The notes: generated by a model not told the origin, from the letters alone. Numbered from the stretch's first letter, positions 11,578 to 24,065 are shown. The stretch is 64,000 bases of DNA from Dermacentor variabilis (GCF_050947875.1 NC_134572.1:158679105-158743104), one strand, 5' to 3'. Made by a program: numbers and translations.

Positions 11578-12053
11578 AATTTATTATATGAGCAATATAA
11601 GGGTGAAGAATATCCAGCGTATATTTAATGGGACTAATCTGCATGACATCGACATCAGGAGACGAACTGTTTTTAAGTTTCGAAAAAAAAAAATGGGATA
11701 GACATCTTGTTCCACTTACAGGCTCAAAAAATCTGGAAGATCAATTTGTATCAGGAAGAAATTGAGTAAACTCTCAAGACATCACGTCATATGTGAAATT
11801 CACCAAGCAGTCATTAAATATATTTACAAGTTCAACCCCTGATGTTTTGTTCCCATTTATTGCAAGGTTTTCCACACTTTGGTTTGATGTATTCCGGTTT
11901 AAAAATATATTAAGTTCTTTTCTTCAGAATGTCAGTCATATCTGTGCTGGCTTTCATTTTTATACAGTCCGATCTGCGCTTCTTTTTCTTTCTTTATTTA
12001 ATAGATTTCTGTACGTTTTGTACTTTCTTTATTATTATTCAAATGGGTTGTTT

Positions 12054-12868
12054 TTATGGAAAGTGGCGTTTATTAATGTCTGAGAATTTGTCTAGACAGT
12101 CATTGTTGTCATTGTAGGCTTGCTCCGCATTTTTTATCAAAACAATCTCGTTTATCTTACTACCAAGCAATTCACATCTAAGAGGCGTTCGACTAGATTG
12201 AATGTAAATCGTTTGTTTCTTACGTTCTAGAAATATAGGAAGGAGAAATATAGGAAGGTGATCGCTAATATCCTGCAGCAAAACTCCGGCAAAAATGTTA
12301 TTACTGTTGACAATTGTAATAAACAAGTCCAGCAACGTCACCCTCTTTTCTGTAGTTCTCGTTGGCAAAGCAATAGCACTAGTAAAACCATTTGATACGA
12401 TCAGTGTACTCATAGTTTACTGTGACGCAGGTGACCTAAACATATATATGTTAAAATCGCCTGCAGATACCAAACAATGGAGGTTGTCAGACAAAAAACG
12501 GAAGAGCTTTTCATAGAAGCAAAAGAAAAGCTGCCGCGGTTTCCGTCTGGTGGCCTACAAGACACCGAAAACAGATGTCTACCTGCGCGAGCCTTAAGTA
12601 TTTCAATATCACATGTGATGCAAAAGTCAAGAAGTACTTTAAGTTACATGCCTTCCTTCAATAGTAACTTAACGTCGCCCCCACGGCATGTTACACGATT
12701 GAAAAAGAAAGACTGATATGAGACGAACAATGGTGTGCCATCCTTAACTTTACCCCAAGTTACAATACTCAACGTGGCATCAAACAAATGAGAATATTTC
12801 GAGATAAAAGACTGGAGTTTGACTTTTCTATTCCAAAGTGAACGTATGTTGAGACGTAAATATTTCAA
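12054..12868 (-). pseudogene. CR1/L2-like LINE endonuclease, broken
   Basis: Two minus-strand pieces are recognisable. At 12868-12644 is YLRLNIRSLWNRKVKLQSF, the start of an APE-type endonuclease. At 12413-12054 are TLLDLFITIV and DISDHLPIFLL, which contain the conserved SDH motif. Stops and frameshifts separate the pieces. This enzyme would nick the insertion site for target-primed reverse transcription. Confidence 0.8.
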
Positions 12869-13074
12869 GAATTTTTTTTTATAATCAGTGGCACCGATAA
12901 CATTTAGTTCTTGCGAAAGAAATTTTCTACTACAGCCAAAGGTTTACGACTGACCGTAACAAGACTATACGGGAAAGCCGTGCGCATTTCGTACAGCTCG
13001 CCACGAGGACTTTTCCGTTCCTCTGCCACGCGTACTGGAAGCCACTTTCTTTCGTCCATTCTCTCGCGATGTTG

Positions 13075-13296
13075 CCCGTCGTTGTTGCTTAGTGGCTAAG
13101 GTGCTGGGCTCCTAGGTGCAAGGTCGCGGGATCGAATCCCGTCCATGGCACTGGGATTTCGAATGGGGCGGAAACACCCGTGTGCTTATATTTAGGTGCC
13201 CATTAAAGGACCGCAGGTGGTCTAAATTATTCCGGAGTCCCCAACTACGGCGGCCTAATAACGAGATCGTGGTTTTGGCACGCAAAACACAAAATT
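13075..13296 (+). mobile_element. Ruka-like SINE
   Basis: Plus-strand copy. The tRNA-like head has GTTGCTTAGTGGCTAAGG (A box) and GCGGGATCGAATCCCGTCC (B box). The body follows (GTGCCCATTAAAGGACCGC, CAGGTGGTCTAAATTATTCC) and ends near TTGGCACGCAAAACAC. The word TTTCTTTCGT occurs on both sides (near 13046 and 13309) and may be the target duplication, though this would put about 20 extra bases before the usual SINE start. It lies between ORF1 and the endonuclease of the decayed LINE. Confidence 0.9.
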
Positions 13297-13328
13297 TTCT
13301 ATTTTGTTTCTTTCGTAACTTTAAGCAA

Positions 13329-13955
13329 CTACGTGTTCTGACTAGTTATATTCTGTAGCACAATCACACGACAACCTTTTCCCTTCAATTTTTGCCGGTT
13401 CTCCAGTCCCTGGTCCCCCACCACTTTCCTCGTGTGCTTCACGATTATGCCTGGAAATATCCATGGTCTCCCTGGCAAACGATGAATTGCAGCAATTTCT
13501 AGTTCTGAGAGTTTCGGCACACTCATTACATCAGCCAAGTGCTTTACTTTTTGTACCTCGTTCTCACTTTCAGTTGCTTGGATTGCATCAAATTTCATAT
13601 CTTTCTGTTTCAGCACTGAAGGTCACTTAGTTCCGCCTGCAGCGTTTTCTGCTCATCAGCATTTATTTTACATTGCAACTCAATGGTGCCCATTCGTTTT
13701 CGAATGTCCTTAGTCTCTTTTTTTTTTTTCCGACCTTTCCAGTCGTCTTATATGCTCATCATACTTTTCTGACATGTTCCGAATGGCCCTTCTAAATTTG
13801 ACACTTTCTCCTTCAACGGCATCATGCCCGTCAAGTTTCTGGTTTATGCTACACAAAAGTAAACTTATTCGGCAGTTGCAGCTCCTTAAAGCCACATCTT
13901 TCTGAGCACCTTCGTTGCGTTTTGCAGCGTTATACGAGGGCACACCCACTTCCAC
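13329..13955 (-). pseudogene. CR1/L2-like LINE ORF1, coiled-coil protein
   Basis: The minus-strand frame at 13955-13710 is rich in charged heptads (FRRAIRNMSEKYDEHIRRLE) and predicts a coiled coil. In the same frame at 13616-13329, ELEIAAIHRLPGRP and IIVKHTRKVVGDQ match the RNA-binding part of ORF1 in CR1/L2-type LINEs. A T-run near 13720-13733 and stops separate the halves. The protein would have trimerised and chaperoned LINE RNA. Confidence 0.72.
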
Positions 13956-14356
13956 CTGGCTGCTGCGCTTATTGCTTCAGTATTGACTTTCTGCAACACT
14001 CGAGCAGCTTACCATATGGCAGAAAACAGAACATTCCGCAAGTTAAACTTGCAGATCGGGTGTGTCGAAGCCATTTTCACAGAAAAGGCAAACATCTTTC
14101 GGCGACATTAGTGCGCAATTTGACAAGGCGCGCAATTACAGCAAAGGTAACAATTGCAGCTACACCAACAATTGCAATGGCGGAGGCAGCGGCAGCAGCT
14201 GCAGCAGCAGAACAATTTAAATCTGCGAAAGAGCAGAGTTGCAATCAGACGCGCACTCGCTGTGCCACCGCTGCTGCCGAATTAGTCGGAGGCACCCATG
14301 GAGTGTCCAGGTTGTATCTGTTTTGCAAAACGGTCCGCGGCGCGACGCTTGAACAC

Positions 14357-14650
14357 GAGAGAGAGAGAGAGAGAGAGAGAAGAGGAAGAAAAGACAGGGA
14401 GGTTAACCAGACGGAGTCCAGTTTGCTGCCCTACACGTGGAGGGGGACGGGGAGAGAAAGAGAGATGGAACACATGACTATATTGTAATTTCACATGAAC
14501 TAAGTTAGGAGCAGGATGTCCATAGGCGGGCACGAGTCCATGAACCGGCAGTGAGTTGTTGTGGCTTCTGCGCATCCTAGAAAACTTTCGAAGAGAATTC
14601 CGATTGAGAATTGCAATGTCTACTAGATTTTTCGACAGCCGACACATTTC
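14357..14650 (-). mobile_element. 5'-truncated I-type LINE 3' end
   Basis: A GA repeat at 14357-14381 (a CT tail on the minus strand) is followed by sequence resembling the 3' UTR of the LINE at 3729-3900, including the shared GACGGGGAG word and a GGGAGGTTAACCAGAC block. Only the 3' end is present, as expected for aborted target-primed insertion. A second CT run at 14708-14726 lies just beyond. Boundaries are approximate. Confidence 0.6.
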
Positions 14651-14726
14651 TTAATTTTGCTGCATATAGTAGCGTTAACAACTTCAGTTTCCATTAACTC
14701 ATTTTTTCCTCTCTCTCTCTCTCTAT

Positions 14727-17426
14727 TGGCTTAGCCAGAAGAATAATTTATACAGGGTGCCTTCATCGCCGTGAGATTCGATTCAGTTTGTTTCAATATT
14801 GCAGAGACAGCTTGTGTGGCCGATCTTAACAGCTCTTTTGCATTTCAATTGTCGCTCTGTCCCAAAACTTAAGGTTCGTTCATCACTCAATTTATATATG
14901 GAGACTTCCTACTCTTCATTTCACGTCATGAACTGTCCACGTATTTTCTGATAAGTCCTAGCAACTGGCTTTGTAAATCTGCAGAGGACGAGTGACAAAA
15001 AAATACTAATGACATTAATTCTAACTGCGACGAAGCTCTGCACCGCGCAAAAAGCCTAGATTACAGTTGACGAGAACAGTTGCGGCTTGGTGCATGACTA
15101 CAGCGCAATAAGGGGGAAAATAGGCACAGTGAGAGGGGAGGCAAAACACCGCGCCTATGCATCTCAGCGTCTGTGTCCGTTATGTGGTTATTTTGCGTTA
15201 TTACTCTGTCGTCCATAGCTACATATAGTGCTGCTATAGAGAAAGCTGCATGCACAGTGCTGCGTTTGAAGTACGCATGATTATGCGTCAGGAATAGCTC
15301 GCAAAAATAGACATTACTTTATAGGGAAATAAAATGAAGAATACAGCCTTGCCGCTGTGTTTTCACAGCGGTAAGGCTATGTTTATTCCATATTCACAGC
15401 CTTGCTCAGTGAATATGGCGTTGTGTAGCTAAACCTGAGGTTTTAGGTACGATACCTACAACCTCGCATTCAGCGACCGTGTCGCTATATATACATGGGA
15501 CATGAATGCGAGAAACGTGTTTGTTAGGTGCGAGTCTTTACACGTCCGAAGCATAAAAGTTATCGGTAACCTAACACATGCCCCACAGCCACTATTTCGG
15601 TTTGGGGTGTTACACGCCATGAGTCAATCGGTCGATTTTGTAGAAACGCAGATTCAAACGCAAGAGTGGACCACCTTACTAAACCAACACAAGCTGTAGG
15701 CACTCTGGTATATATTGGCGTACGAGCTGGTCTCTGGCATGAAGTAAAAAAGCAACCAATGTGCTGCCGCTGCGGGAAAGTGCTTGCCAGCCGAGAAAGC
15801 ACGGTGGGTATAACGCAAGGCTCTCTGTGTCGTTTAGAAGCCGCGTGTGGTATTTCGCGGATTTGCTTACGCAACAGCAAGGCTGTACCCACTGCTATAG
15901 AGGAACAACGCCTCAGCTCTTCAGCTTCTTGTCCTCAACTCTTGAATCCTTTGCGATGTTTTGTATACTTGCTCCACCGGGGTCCGCACACCTGTTGGAC
16001 CGGAGTTGCAGCGTCGTCTCGTTACGCGCACCAACAGTGCGCCACGCGGGCCCTGCTCGAAAGCCCAATCCACCGCCCGTGGCTGGCTTTCGTCTTTGTC
16101 CAGGGGTTCTCGTTCTATACTTTTTTTTTTTTTTGCTATCCTCTCAGAGCTCACATCGCGCGTCACGTTTCTTTTTTTTTGTCGCGACCCTGTGTCTGTA
16201 TGTGTTTGTGCGCAGGAAACACGTGCGCCAGCTCCCCGCACCGACGAGCTCGGCGGGCGACTATACACGCTTGCGGCCGCCGCCGCAGCAGCGGCAGATC
16301 CGGTTCATAAATCGCCAAGGGCGGGGAAGCACGCTTCGCGCGGGCCGCCGCTGCTGAAGACAATGAACGGGCTTCGCATACGTGCGCGTCTGGCTCCACG
16401 TCTCGAGGCTCCAGACTGCGAGCGACGCTCGCTTCGAAGCGGCTCGCAGCGCGTTGGATGCGTGTATGTGTGTACTCACTATACGCAGATCCCGCACGCT
16501 GCCGCCCGCACCGTTGTTCAGCTCCGTGCGCCCCGCGTATCCGTACGAACCGTGCCGGTGATGTACGCGGCGGCGATGGCAGTGCTACAGACACACTGGC
16601 CCAGCCACCGCGTAGAGGCGAACTGCGAATATATAGCGGGCGTCTGAATGGGATTCGACGTATAACTTAACCCGCGGGTGCTCTCGCGACTTTGTCGCGG
16701 CACTATAATACGAATGCTCCATTCACTCGTCTAAGAAGCGAGAGGTGGCTGGCGTGGGTTATCGATTCCCGAAAGCGTCTTTCGTGGTGGGATATCGAAA
16801 CTATGGTGCGTTCAGTAAACGTATATGAACTGCTAACGATAAGCGGTTTAATGCACGTCATATTTTAGGTAGGACTATATGGCTGCTCTTGTGGAGAGCT
16901 ATATATAGCAACGTAGGGAGCAGACTTTCATTGTTATGAACATGCATTAGAAAATACCAAAGCCTGTGAGACCTGAAAACTACCAGTGGGGCAAGCCGAG
17001 TAGTAAAACTGCGCCTGGCTTTCTCCAATTTCGTCACCGCAGGCCCAATATCGCGTGAAAGTCGGACCTTGAAGAATTATGCACAATCACTCGGTGGCAT
17101 GACTGGGGAAGGTACAGATCATTTGATGGTGTGCATGGTGCTGAAAATATATAGTGGAATCACCGCTGCGGAGTAAGTGCTGCTGTTGTAGGATATCTTT
17201 TTATTTTCATTATAGCCCATGTGTGCTATAGCTAAAAACTATTACGAGTTAATCTGCTAAGTGCATGAGCATGCGGCACCTCTCGGCAGCGTCTCGTAAC
17301 GGTGCAACTAAAGCGGAAACTCGTTCATGAAATGCTTTCTTTCTCGTTTGCGAACGCCCCCTCGCTTTTCGTATAGTCCGAACCACCAAGGCTCATTATA
17401 CATGCAGCCGCGAGCAATTTGAATTA
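14727..17426. other. Unassigned DNA with hairpins and a CpG-rich patch
   Basis: No gene was recognised. The stretch holds two adjacent hairpins (15345-15418, listed separately). A GC- and CpG-rich segment at about 15990-16680 has overlapping open frames in several frames and on both strands. That pattern reflects base composition, not a coding signal. The segment could be a promoter or first exon of a host gene, but I see no splice-linked frame or domain to support it. Confidence 0.45.
15345..15418. repeat. Two adjacent hairpins sharing a word
   Basis: The first hairpin pairs 15345-15359 with 15364-15378 (one mismatch, 4-base loop). The second pairs 15388-15397 with 15409-15418 (perfect, 11-base loop). 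The loop of the second, AGCCTTGCTCA, repeats the AGCCTTGC word that begins the first stem. The two therefore look like products of one complex local copying event. Confidence 0.75.
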
Positions 17427-17428
17427 TA

Positions 17429-17814
17429 CTCGCGGACAACTTTCTGTGGCAATGAAGGGAGAGCTACGGTGGCAAAGCGCGCACGAGTGAGAGCGCTTCT
17501 AAAAAAATAGTCTCGTGTTTTCATACACGTTAGTTTAATCTTGGGAAGAGAAAACATAAACGCCTCATCAGCAACAGTTAAATAAGACAAAACACACCAC
17601 CGAATGTAAAGGTTCACTTATTTTGCGGCTTTTCCCTTCCGCGTCCGGGAAAACACGAAACCGTCGCGCGTGGAAGCTGCGTCGATTCAACTTCTGTTCC
17701 GAACAACAAAAAGCGCTGTCAAACGCAGCCGGACTACTTGGCGCGGTAACACACGTGTATAGCAGCCACGCGCACGTAGCTTTCCCTTCATTGCCGCAGA
17801 AAGTTGTCCGCGAG
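17429..17814. mobile_element. TA-flanked MITE with 41-bp terminal inverted repeats
   Basis: The ends are inverted copies beginning CTCGCGGACAACTTTCTG, matching over about 41 bp with two mismatches. They are flanked by TA at 17427-17428 and 17815-17816. The 386-bp interior has no transposase motif. The TA target suggests a Tc1/mariner-type partner, but TA alone is weak evidence for a superfamily. Confidence 0.85.
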
Positions 17815-17816
17815 TA

Positions 17817-20570
17817 CGGTACGTGACATGGGGGGCTCGCATACTGCTCCAGCTCCAGCATAATGTTGCGTGCAGTGGAACGCGAGACGTGCGCCTGGTG
17901 GAGATGGCGTGGGGCTCGAGCGTGTAGTCTTCAACATCAAAGTCGTTGTCGCGGAATCAATTCGAAAATCTGCAGAATTTACGGAACTCAACTATATGCC
18001 CCTGCAGGTTATGCGTCTTTAGCGAAGTGTTATAGCTATGACCACGTGATTACGCACACCCTGCGCATTAGCGGGTCCGGAATGAAACGTAGGCGTCCAG
18101 TAGCTGACACAGAACTTTGCTGTGACGGTAAGACTCACACTTCGTCATCAAGCTCTCCGTTAATGATGGTGTAGTCGGTAGATTCGTAATGCCTCTGTCG
18201 CGCGGACAAACTACAGCGCACTTTGAGCAAGTGTACTTCAGCGCCATGAGTGTCATTTTGGCAGCACGCGGCTACATGAGAAAGAAAAGCGTTACTTTCA
18301 AATTGGTGGCGATGCCGATCGGGAGTCCGAGCGCAAAGCATATGTTTGTTAACTTAAATGCGCGTGAACAAAAAGCAATTTGATATTGTTGTAAACAGCA
18401 TTTACAACCTACTTAGGTACAAGTGGGGTAATTCATTGCAACCTCATTAACAAGATGAATGATCACGAGCCAAGATAACGAGACTTGACTAGTACCAGTC
18501 CGAACGACGCGTTATGCCAGACAACTGCACGGCCATTACCCCGCGTGGTCGTAAGCAGCCCAAGAGCGAGGTTTCTTGCTGTTTTTGATGTTTTTGTAGT
18601 GTGGCACGCTTTATTAGCTTGTAGCGTTAGCAAGAAAAAATATGTTATTAAAAATTACTTCTGACTGCTTTTAATATTGCTTTACTTATTATTTACTCAT
18701 TGCTAATGAAGCTACCCACTTGGCCGTCGCAAAGTGTGTTCACCGAACACACTCGCCTACGAGTGCGCTCTGCAGTAAGTGCCTGCGAATGACACCAGCG
18801 GAGAAGTGCACTCGTTCAAGGTGCACTTAAGTTTGCCCGTGCTGCAGGGGTACAAGTAATCAGTGTTATTCGCAGTCATGTTGGCTTGCAGCACATGGGA
18901 AGCGACAAACTAGCTAACTAATTTGGCCAGTGAAATTGTGCTAGATTCCTTTATAACATACGCAACTACAAAGGAACTTCACATTCTCGCCCGAAGGGCG
19001 ATGAGTTGACAGCGATAGCAAGGTATAGCGCTGTGATTCCAGAGTACTCGCGCGTGGCTCTATATGCGCGCGGGTGCGCCATCTTGGCACGAAGAATCAC
19101 GCAAAGCAAATCGTTCTCCGCAGAAGGAACAACGTCCCGGCAGCTGCCAGGTGTCTCACAACGCACGCGCGATGACGAGCTTCGCCAGGTGGCGTTGGAG
19201 CCATGACTCCTCAATGGTGCACGAGATGAGACCGACGGCAATACGTCCGCGTTAGCCGGCCCCCAGTGAAATGTTATATAGGTTCGCTATATTATCGCTA
19301 CAGCGGTGAATATAGGTCCTGCCCGCATTCGTTCAGTGAAGGTAAGAAAGTGTGAAGAGGTACAAGGCGGACATGGCGAACTGTATGTAGTTTGACGCGG
19401 CCGTCCAACAGCGCCGCCAACAGCCAAGCCGTCTCGACCGCCAAGCGTGAACTCTTCGCTTTTCTAACTTATGCGTGACTTTACAGCCCGGCACAACCCC
19501 GGCGTTCGGCGAAAACGCACTCAATGGGGCCAAGCCGAGGAGCTCGTTCCGCCTCGACCGTTACACGTGGCGCGCATATTTTGCGACGCACTTAAAGAAC
19601 GTGTTTGTCCATTTCCCCCACCACTCGGCCTTCGCCGCTTCCATTTCTCTTTCATCTCCCGCTCCACACCGGCGAAACGCCGCGTAGAAAACGTCTAAAT
19701 AGTGGCTCCTCGGGCACTGCTGCCAGAAGCACGACCACTCCCTTGCGATGTTCGGAAGATCGGAAAAAAGAAACAAAAGAATGCAGCGCGCGACCGTGGC
19801 CGTGACCGCGTCTACTGCAAACACAGTCGGCCCCGAAAGCCGCGGGAGCCGATTTTTAGAGCTTTCCGCACCTCACGCTGGTCGAGGCGGTGCGGAACCA
19901 GTACTCGGAACCAGCACCTTCCAGGTAAAGCCCACTGGACGCGCACACGCGCGCGCGCCAGTGATGCGAAAAGGAAGAGAGGAAGCATCGTCTTCTCTCT
20001 CGCTCTCTCTTTCTCTCTCTGCAGCTTCTGCTCTTTGGTCAACACTGACTATTCCTCGAGAACCCGCGCCGACTCTTCAGTCACCTCCCGAGGCGTTCGG
20101 CGGCACCCCATAGAGCACGGGCAAGTTCACCGCTGGGCCTTCCGCGGGAAACAATCAGGCCTCCTCGACTCGTTTCTTCTCTCTGGCTTTTCTTCATTTT
20201 TTTCTCTCTTTCGTTCTCTCTTTCTTTCTTTCTTTCTTTTCTTTTTCCGACTGAGTCTAGTAGAAAGAATTGACGGCGGCGTTCCTACGTGTCTGGACAA
20301 ACAGAAAGAAGCGCTGCCGTTACTTTTCTGGCCACTCGTGCGCGTCAGTGCGTTCCTGAGCTGCTCGTTTCACTCCCTTGCAGAATGGAAACGAAATGTT
20401 TGAAGCCCGAGTCCTTTGTCCTTTTCCTTGGCGTCTTCCCGTTCAGGGAATGGCAGGCGTTGATCCTATAAACCCCTTCATCCCTATCTAGCGCAGAAAA
20501 AAATGAAAAAAATGTTATTTTCTTGGTTTTGTGTGAAAACGCGCCGCCGGGGCTGTCTACGAAGAACACA
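17817..20570. other. Unassigned DNA
   Basis: No recognisable gene or element. From about 19480 to 20400 the sequence is GC-rich with CT/CTTT microsatellite (around 20005-20030 and 20215-20245). It supports long overlapping open frames in several frames with no conserved motif. A host exon cannot be excluded but is not supported. Confidence 0.45.
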
Positions 20571-20577
20571 TAAAAAG

Positions 20578-20814
20578 TTAAATTATGGAGTTTTACGCGC
20601 CAAAACCACGATCTGATTAGGAGGCACGCCGTAGGGAGGGGAGCGGGGGACTCCGCAAATTTGGACCACCTGGGGATCCTTAAGGTGCACCTAAGTCCAC
20701 GGGTGCTTTCGCATTTCGCCCCCATCTAAATGTGATCTCCATGTCCGGCATTCAATCGCGCAAGCTCGTGCTAAGCAGCTCGACACTATAGCCGCTAAGC
20801 AACCGCGGCGGCTT
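20578..20814 (-). mobile_element. Ruka-like SINE
   Basis: Minus-strand copy with the usual body (CACCTTAAGGATCCCCAGG, then the CGAAATGCGAAAGCACCC block). Its tRNA-like head is diverged: the B box reads GCGCGATTGAATGCC. It is flanked by TAAAAAG at 20571-20577 and 20815-20821, a short target duplication. The damaged B box makes polymerase III activity unlikely. Confidence 0.87.
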
Positions 20815-20936
20815 TAAAAAGAAGAAAAAACGTACACAGACTCTGGTAAAACAAATGCAGTAAATGCAAGTTTCAGGAGGCGTAATGAAGGAGGCATAAA
20901 GCATCCGTAAGACTGCAAGTGTCTGAAACGTCTTAT

Positions 20937-21015
20937 CACCATCACCAGACTACTTAACCCCACTGTGGTACGAAGGCCTCTCCGAGAGTTTTCCAGTTAT
21001 TTCTGTTCTTTGTGA
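20937..21015 (-). mobile_element. Possible RTE-type LINE 3'-end remnant
   Basis: The segment shares the word TACGAAGGCCTCTCC and its spacing from a CATCACCA-like tail with the RTE 3' end at 25917-26240. Only a short, diverged piece is left, so the assignment is tentative. Confidence 0.4.
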
Positions 21016-21617
21016 ACCGATCCCCAATCTGTACACGCATATTTCCTTATGTCCTCGCTGCACCTGATCGTGTCGCACACTCCACTCCGTGTGTTGAAGA
21101 ACTATGACGTGAAGAACTATAACTGCTCGTTCAATGTTCCATAATTTGACCTGTTTGTTGCCGGCAATCCCGGATTTGTCAAATGCGTTCGAGCTAAACA
21201 TTGGCACTTGCTATAAAGCCGCCGCGAAATATCAGAGCGCTGACAGGAAAACTATCAAAAGGAGACTCAAACTATTTGGTTACTATACTTCCACAGTCAC
21301 TGTGGCAAAATGAAAATGAATCATCTAATTGAAGTATACGTTGTTGGTTGTTGTGATGGGCACTTGTTACTTTGCGGTGCGGATAGAAGCTGCGGACATA
21401 AGTGTATTCGCTGATTACTAGACCTTGATATGCATACGTATAATCTTTCGCGACCTTTTGCAAGACTATACCTATAGATGGGTAAGTTAAATACGACAGT
21501 TCACTTTGGACACCGCTTTCTGGCCTGGCGAGAAAAGACCTCGAGGCAGACGTCACGCCATGACTGGAAATGAGAACCAGGATACCCCGAATACCTGTAA
21601 TACCCCTCGAGTGTGCC
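21016..21617. other. Gap with no recognisable feature
   Basis: No gene, element terminus or RNA seen. Short open frames lack any motif I know. Confidence 0.45.
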
Positions 21618-21707
21618 CATATTAGTATAAGTATTACCCATATTAGTATTAGTAATACCCATATTAGTATTAGTATTAGTATACCTCGAGTATACCCCAT
21701 ATTAGTA
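21618..21707. repeat. TATTAG minisatellite
   Basis: Irregular tandem copies of ATTAGTATTAG and CCCATATTAG-type words. On the minus strand they read as an open frame rich in Ile, Leu and Trp. That frame is a by-product of the repeat, not a membrane protein. Confidence 0.8.
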
Positions 21708-24065
21708 GAACGTCACGCAAAACATGATCTTGAATGTTACTCCGGATAGGCCAAGAACGAGTGTGCCAAACATTGTGGATCTTTACTATAAATATCATAA
21801 AGGAATCTTAAGATTCCGGTGGTTACGAAGGATTGTAAGGGAACTAGTGGAATGGAACGCACAAATTTCATTGAAGTGTGGTAACGCAGATAATTTAGTA
21901 TGCCAAAACCTGTCTTCAGGGTGAAATTTTCACACTGTAGTTTATGCCCCGTGACAGCGCAATGATTCTTGCGCGACACCCAGACAAGCCCTTTCACACT
22001 GTGTGCTTCACATTCGTGAAGCTCAGATATAAAGGGAAAAGGTGAGGAGTGTTCAAGCGTTTCACTTTGCCACTGATTAGCGCTGAAGTATGAGGGCGTC
22101 CATGTCAGGTAAAGAGAATTCCAACTTCGTTGCCTAATTGCTAAATCGACAAATGCTAAACAATGCAAACTTAAATGTTTAAACAATGTAAAATAAATTC
22201 TAATATACTAAATTAAGTAAGGAATGGCTCAGCGCGAACCAATCACACTTTTGGAAATTACCGAAGGGCTGGCAGTACACGAACGAAAAGAATCTGAAGG
22301 TTACATGTCCCCTTCGTATAAGACCACCGTGAAGGAGTATCACGATCGTACACATTCGTGGATTATACCACGCTTGTCCGCAGAGGACTCTAAAGACATG
22401 AATGCTTTCATGGGAGCTGCACTGCAGTGAACGCTACCCATTGGCCAGGTATGTAAATCTGTGCACCTACAATGGACAGGAGGGTATTATTGAAAGGGCG
22501 TCTTTAAATTACGTGTTTACATACTAAACCAAGAGAGCTGGCGTCAGATGGGACGCTCTGAAAAGGACAGTGGCTGAACTATATGTGATCTAGCACGCAC
22601 ATTAAGTGATGAAGACAAATAAGGCGATGATTAGATAACTTCGCGACAACTGTCGCTGTATGTGTGCCAACGTTTCCAAAAGGTTAGCGCGGGCCTGCAA
22701 ACTTTTCTTTCGTTCGCGTGGATGCCATTGTTTAAGTCGTATTGAGAGGAAAGCTCATTCTTCTGCAGTGCTCTTACGAAACTAGGTACCCGCGGAATGA
22801 CGCAACCCATTTCTCTTCAACGACAATATACCGGTGCTTACAGCGCGTTTCCGCGTGATGAGTATTTATAGTTTTCGCCGTACAATGCCGCGACGCCAGG
22901 GGACAGCGACGGCAGCGAATGGCGCACAGCAGCAGTGGGTGTGGGGAAGGCTGACAGTTCCTAGTAGGCTGCCAATCTTACTTGCAATGTCTGTGGCTCT
23001 TTATGTTGGGATCGTAGGTTTAAAGACGTTTGTCCAGGCCATAACGATTAGTCCTCGCTGGCGGAGTTGGGCCGCATGGCTCCATACCGCCAACTGGAGT
23101 TAATCATGAGTCCACGCCTGTGAGCGCTTTCGCTATACTTTGGAGCACCAGTCGTCTAATTTTTTTTTTTTTTTTTACGAAGACAGCATGATATCCGAGT
23201 TGGAGGATGGAAGTGCACGTAATAGTAATGATGAGCAGTGCCATCTATATTGATGTTGAGCGCCCTAGTTTGTGGCATGGTCCTAGTTATTCCAAATTCA
23301 TACTTGAAGAAGATGGGATGGAAACAACAGACATAAGGATAACGAAAAAGACACCACAAATGGCGTTCTTCTTACTTGTGTCCCTAAGATTTCCTTTTCG
23401 CATCTTGACTCGTTAGCAACTCACTCAGCTCTATGTCCTTCGAAGTTCAGTATCTTGTGATTCATGTCGACTGAACATGAGAAAACACTGCCCTGGGAAA
23501 AAACACCTCCCACGATGTAAATGCGCGCATAACTTGAACATTATATGGGGGAGCAGCTTTATAACTGTTGTAGTTTTGAAGGAATACTTTTATATAAGCA
23601 TAGCCACCAGTGTTTACTCTTTTCTATTTGATAGCATTGCGGGCACCCTGTACATCCTTGTTACAAACATTGCTGCAGCGGACAGCAATGCTCACAAGAA
23701 AGCAGCCGGTACACAGCTTCAGAAAAAATTGTGTCCCCAATAATAGTGGTGGGGCAATATTACGCCCTAAAATTGAATACATAAGCAAGTGTCACTATCA
23801 AGGCTTGTGCTCACGTGTTGTAAAGTAGCGTGTGCTTGACTCTGTAGCATCATCATTAATTATTTCATGTCATATGTTACTGTCACCATAGGCGGTATTA
23901 CATAAGGGTGAGAAAAAAGGGATTAATGAAACATACAATAACTTACATTAACTACTAGCGACATTTTCAAAAATAAAATACAGGCAAATAAAAGTTTACG
24001 AAACAAAAAACACAGGAATGAACAATGTTGGTAATACAGAGTACAAATCTCGAGTGTGGCGGGAA
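21708..24065. other. Unassigned DNA
   Basis: No gene recognised. The longest frames (about 150 codons, minus strand, 22186-21737; 89 codons, plus strand, 22834-23103) have no identifiable domain. A 16-base T run at 23159-23175 and AT-rich sequence near 23890-24050 are the only compositional features. Confidence 0.45.

Larger units (their letters stand above)
9477..13960 (-). mobile_element. Decayed CR1/L2-like LINE carrying nested insertions
   Basis: Fragments in consistent minus-strand order give an ORF1 with a coiled-coil region (13955-13329), an endonuclease (12868-12054) and an RT (11577-10430). A 3' UTR ends at about 9477 with AATAAA followed by TGTCAT-type repeats. The element is interrupted by a hAT-type MITE at 9594-9779, a SINE at 11054-11288 and another SINE near 13075-13296. 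All frames contain stops, and the RT active site reads YAID instead of YADD near 10750. The 5' end is approximate. The clade follows the ORF1 architecture and the SDH-containing endonuclease and is moderately secure. Confidence 0.8.

Noticed and set aside
15666..16647. Long overlapping plus-strand frames of 198-228 codons
   Set aside because: Open simultaneously in several frames because of high GC content; no domain, no consistent start, low-complexity stretches.
19702..20403. 233-codon plus-strand frame
   Set aside because: Ser/Phe-rich translation of CT microsatellite and GC-rich DNA, with another long frame overlapping it; no motif.
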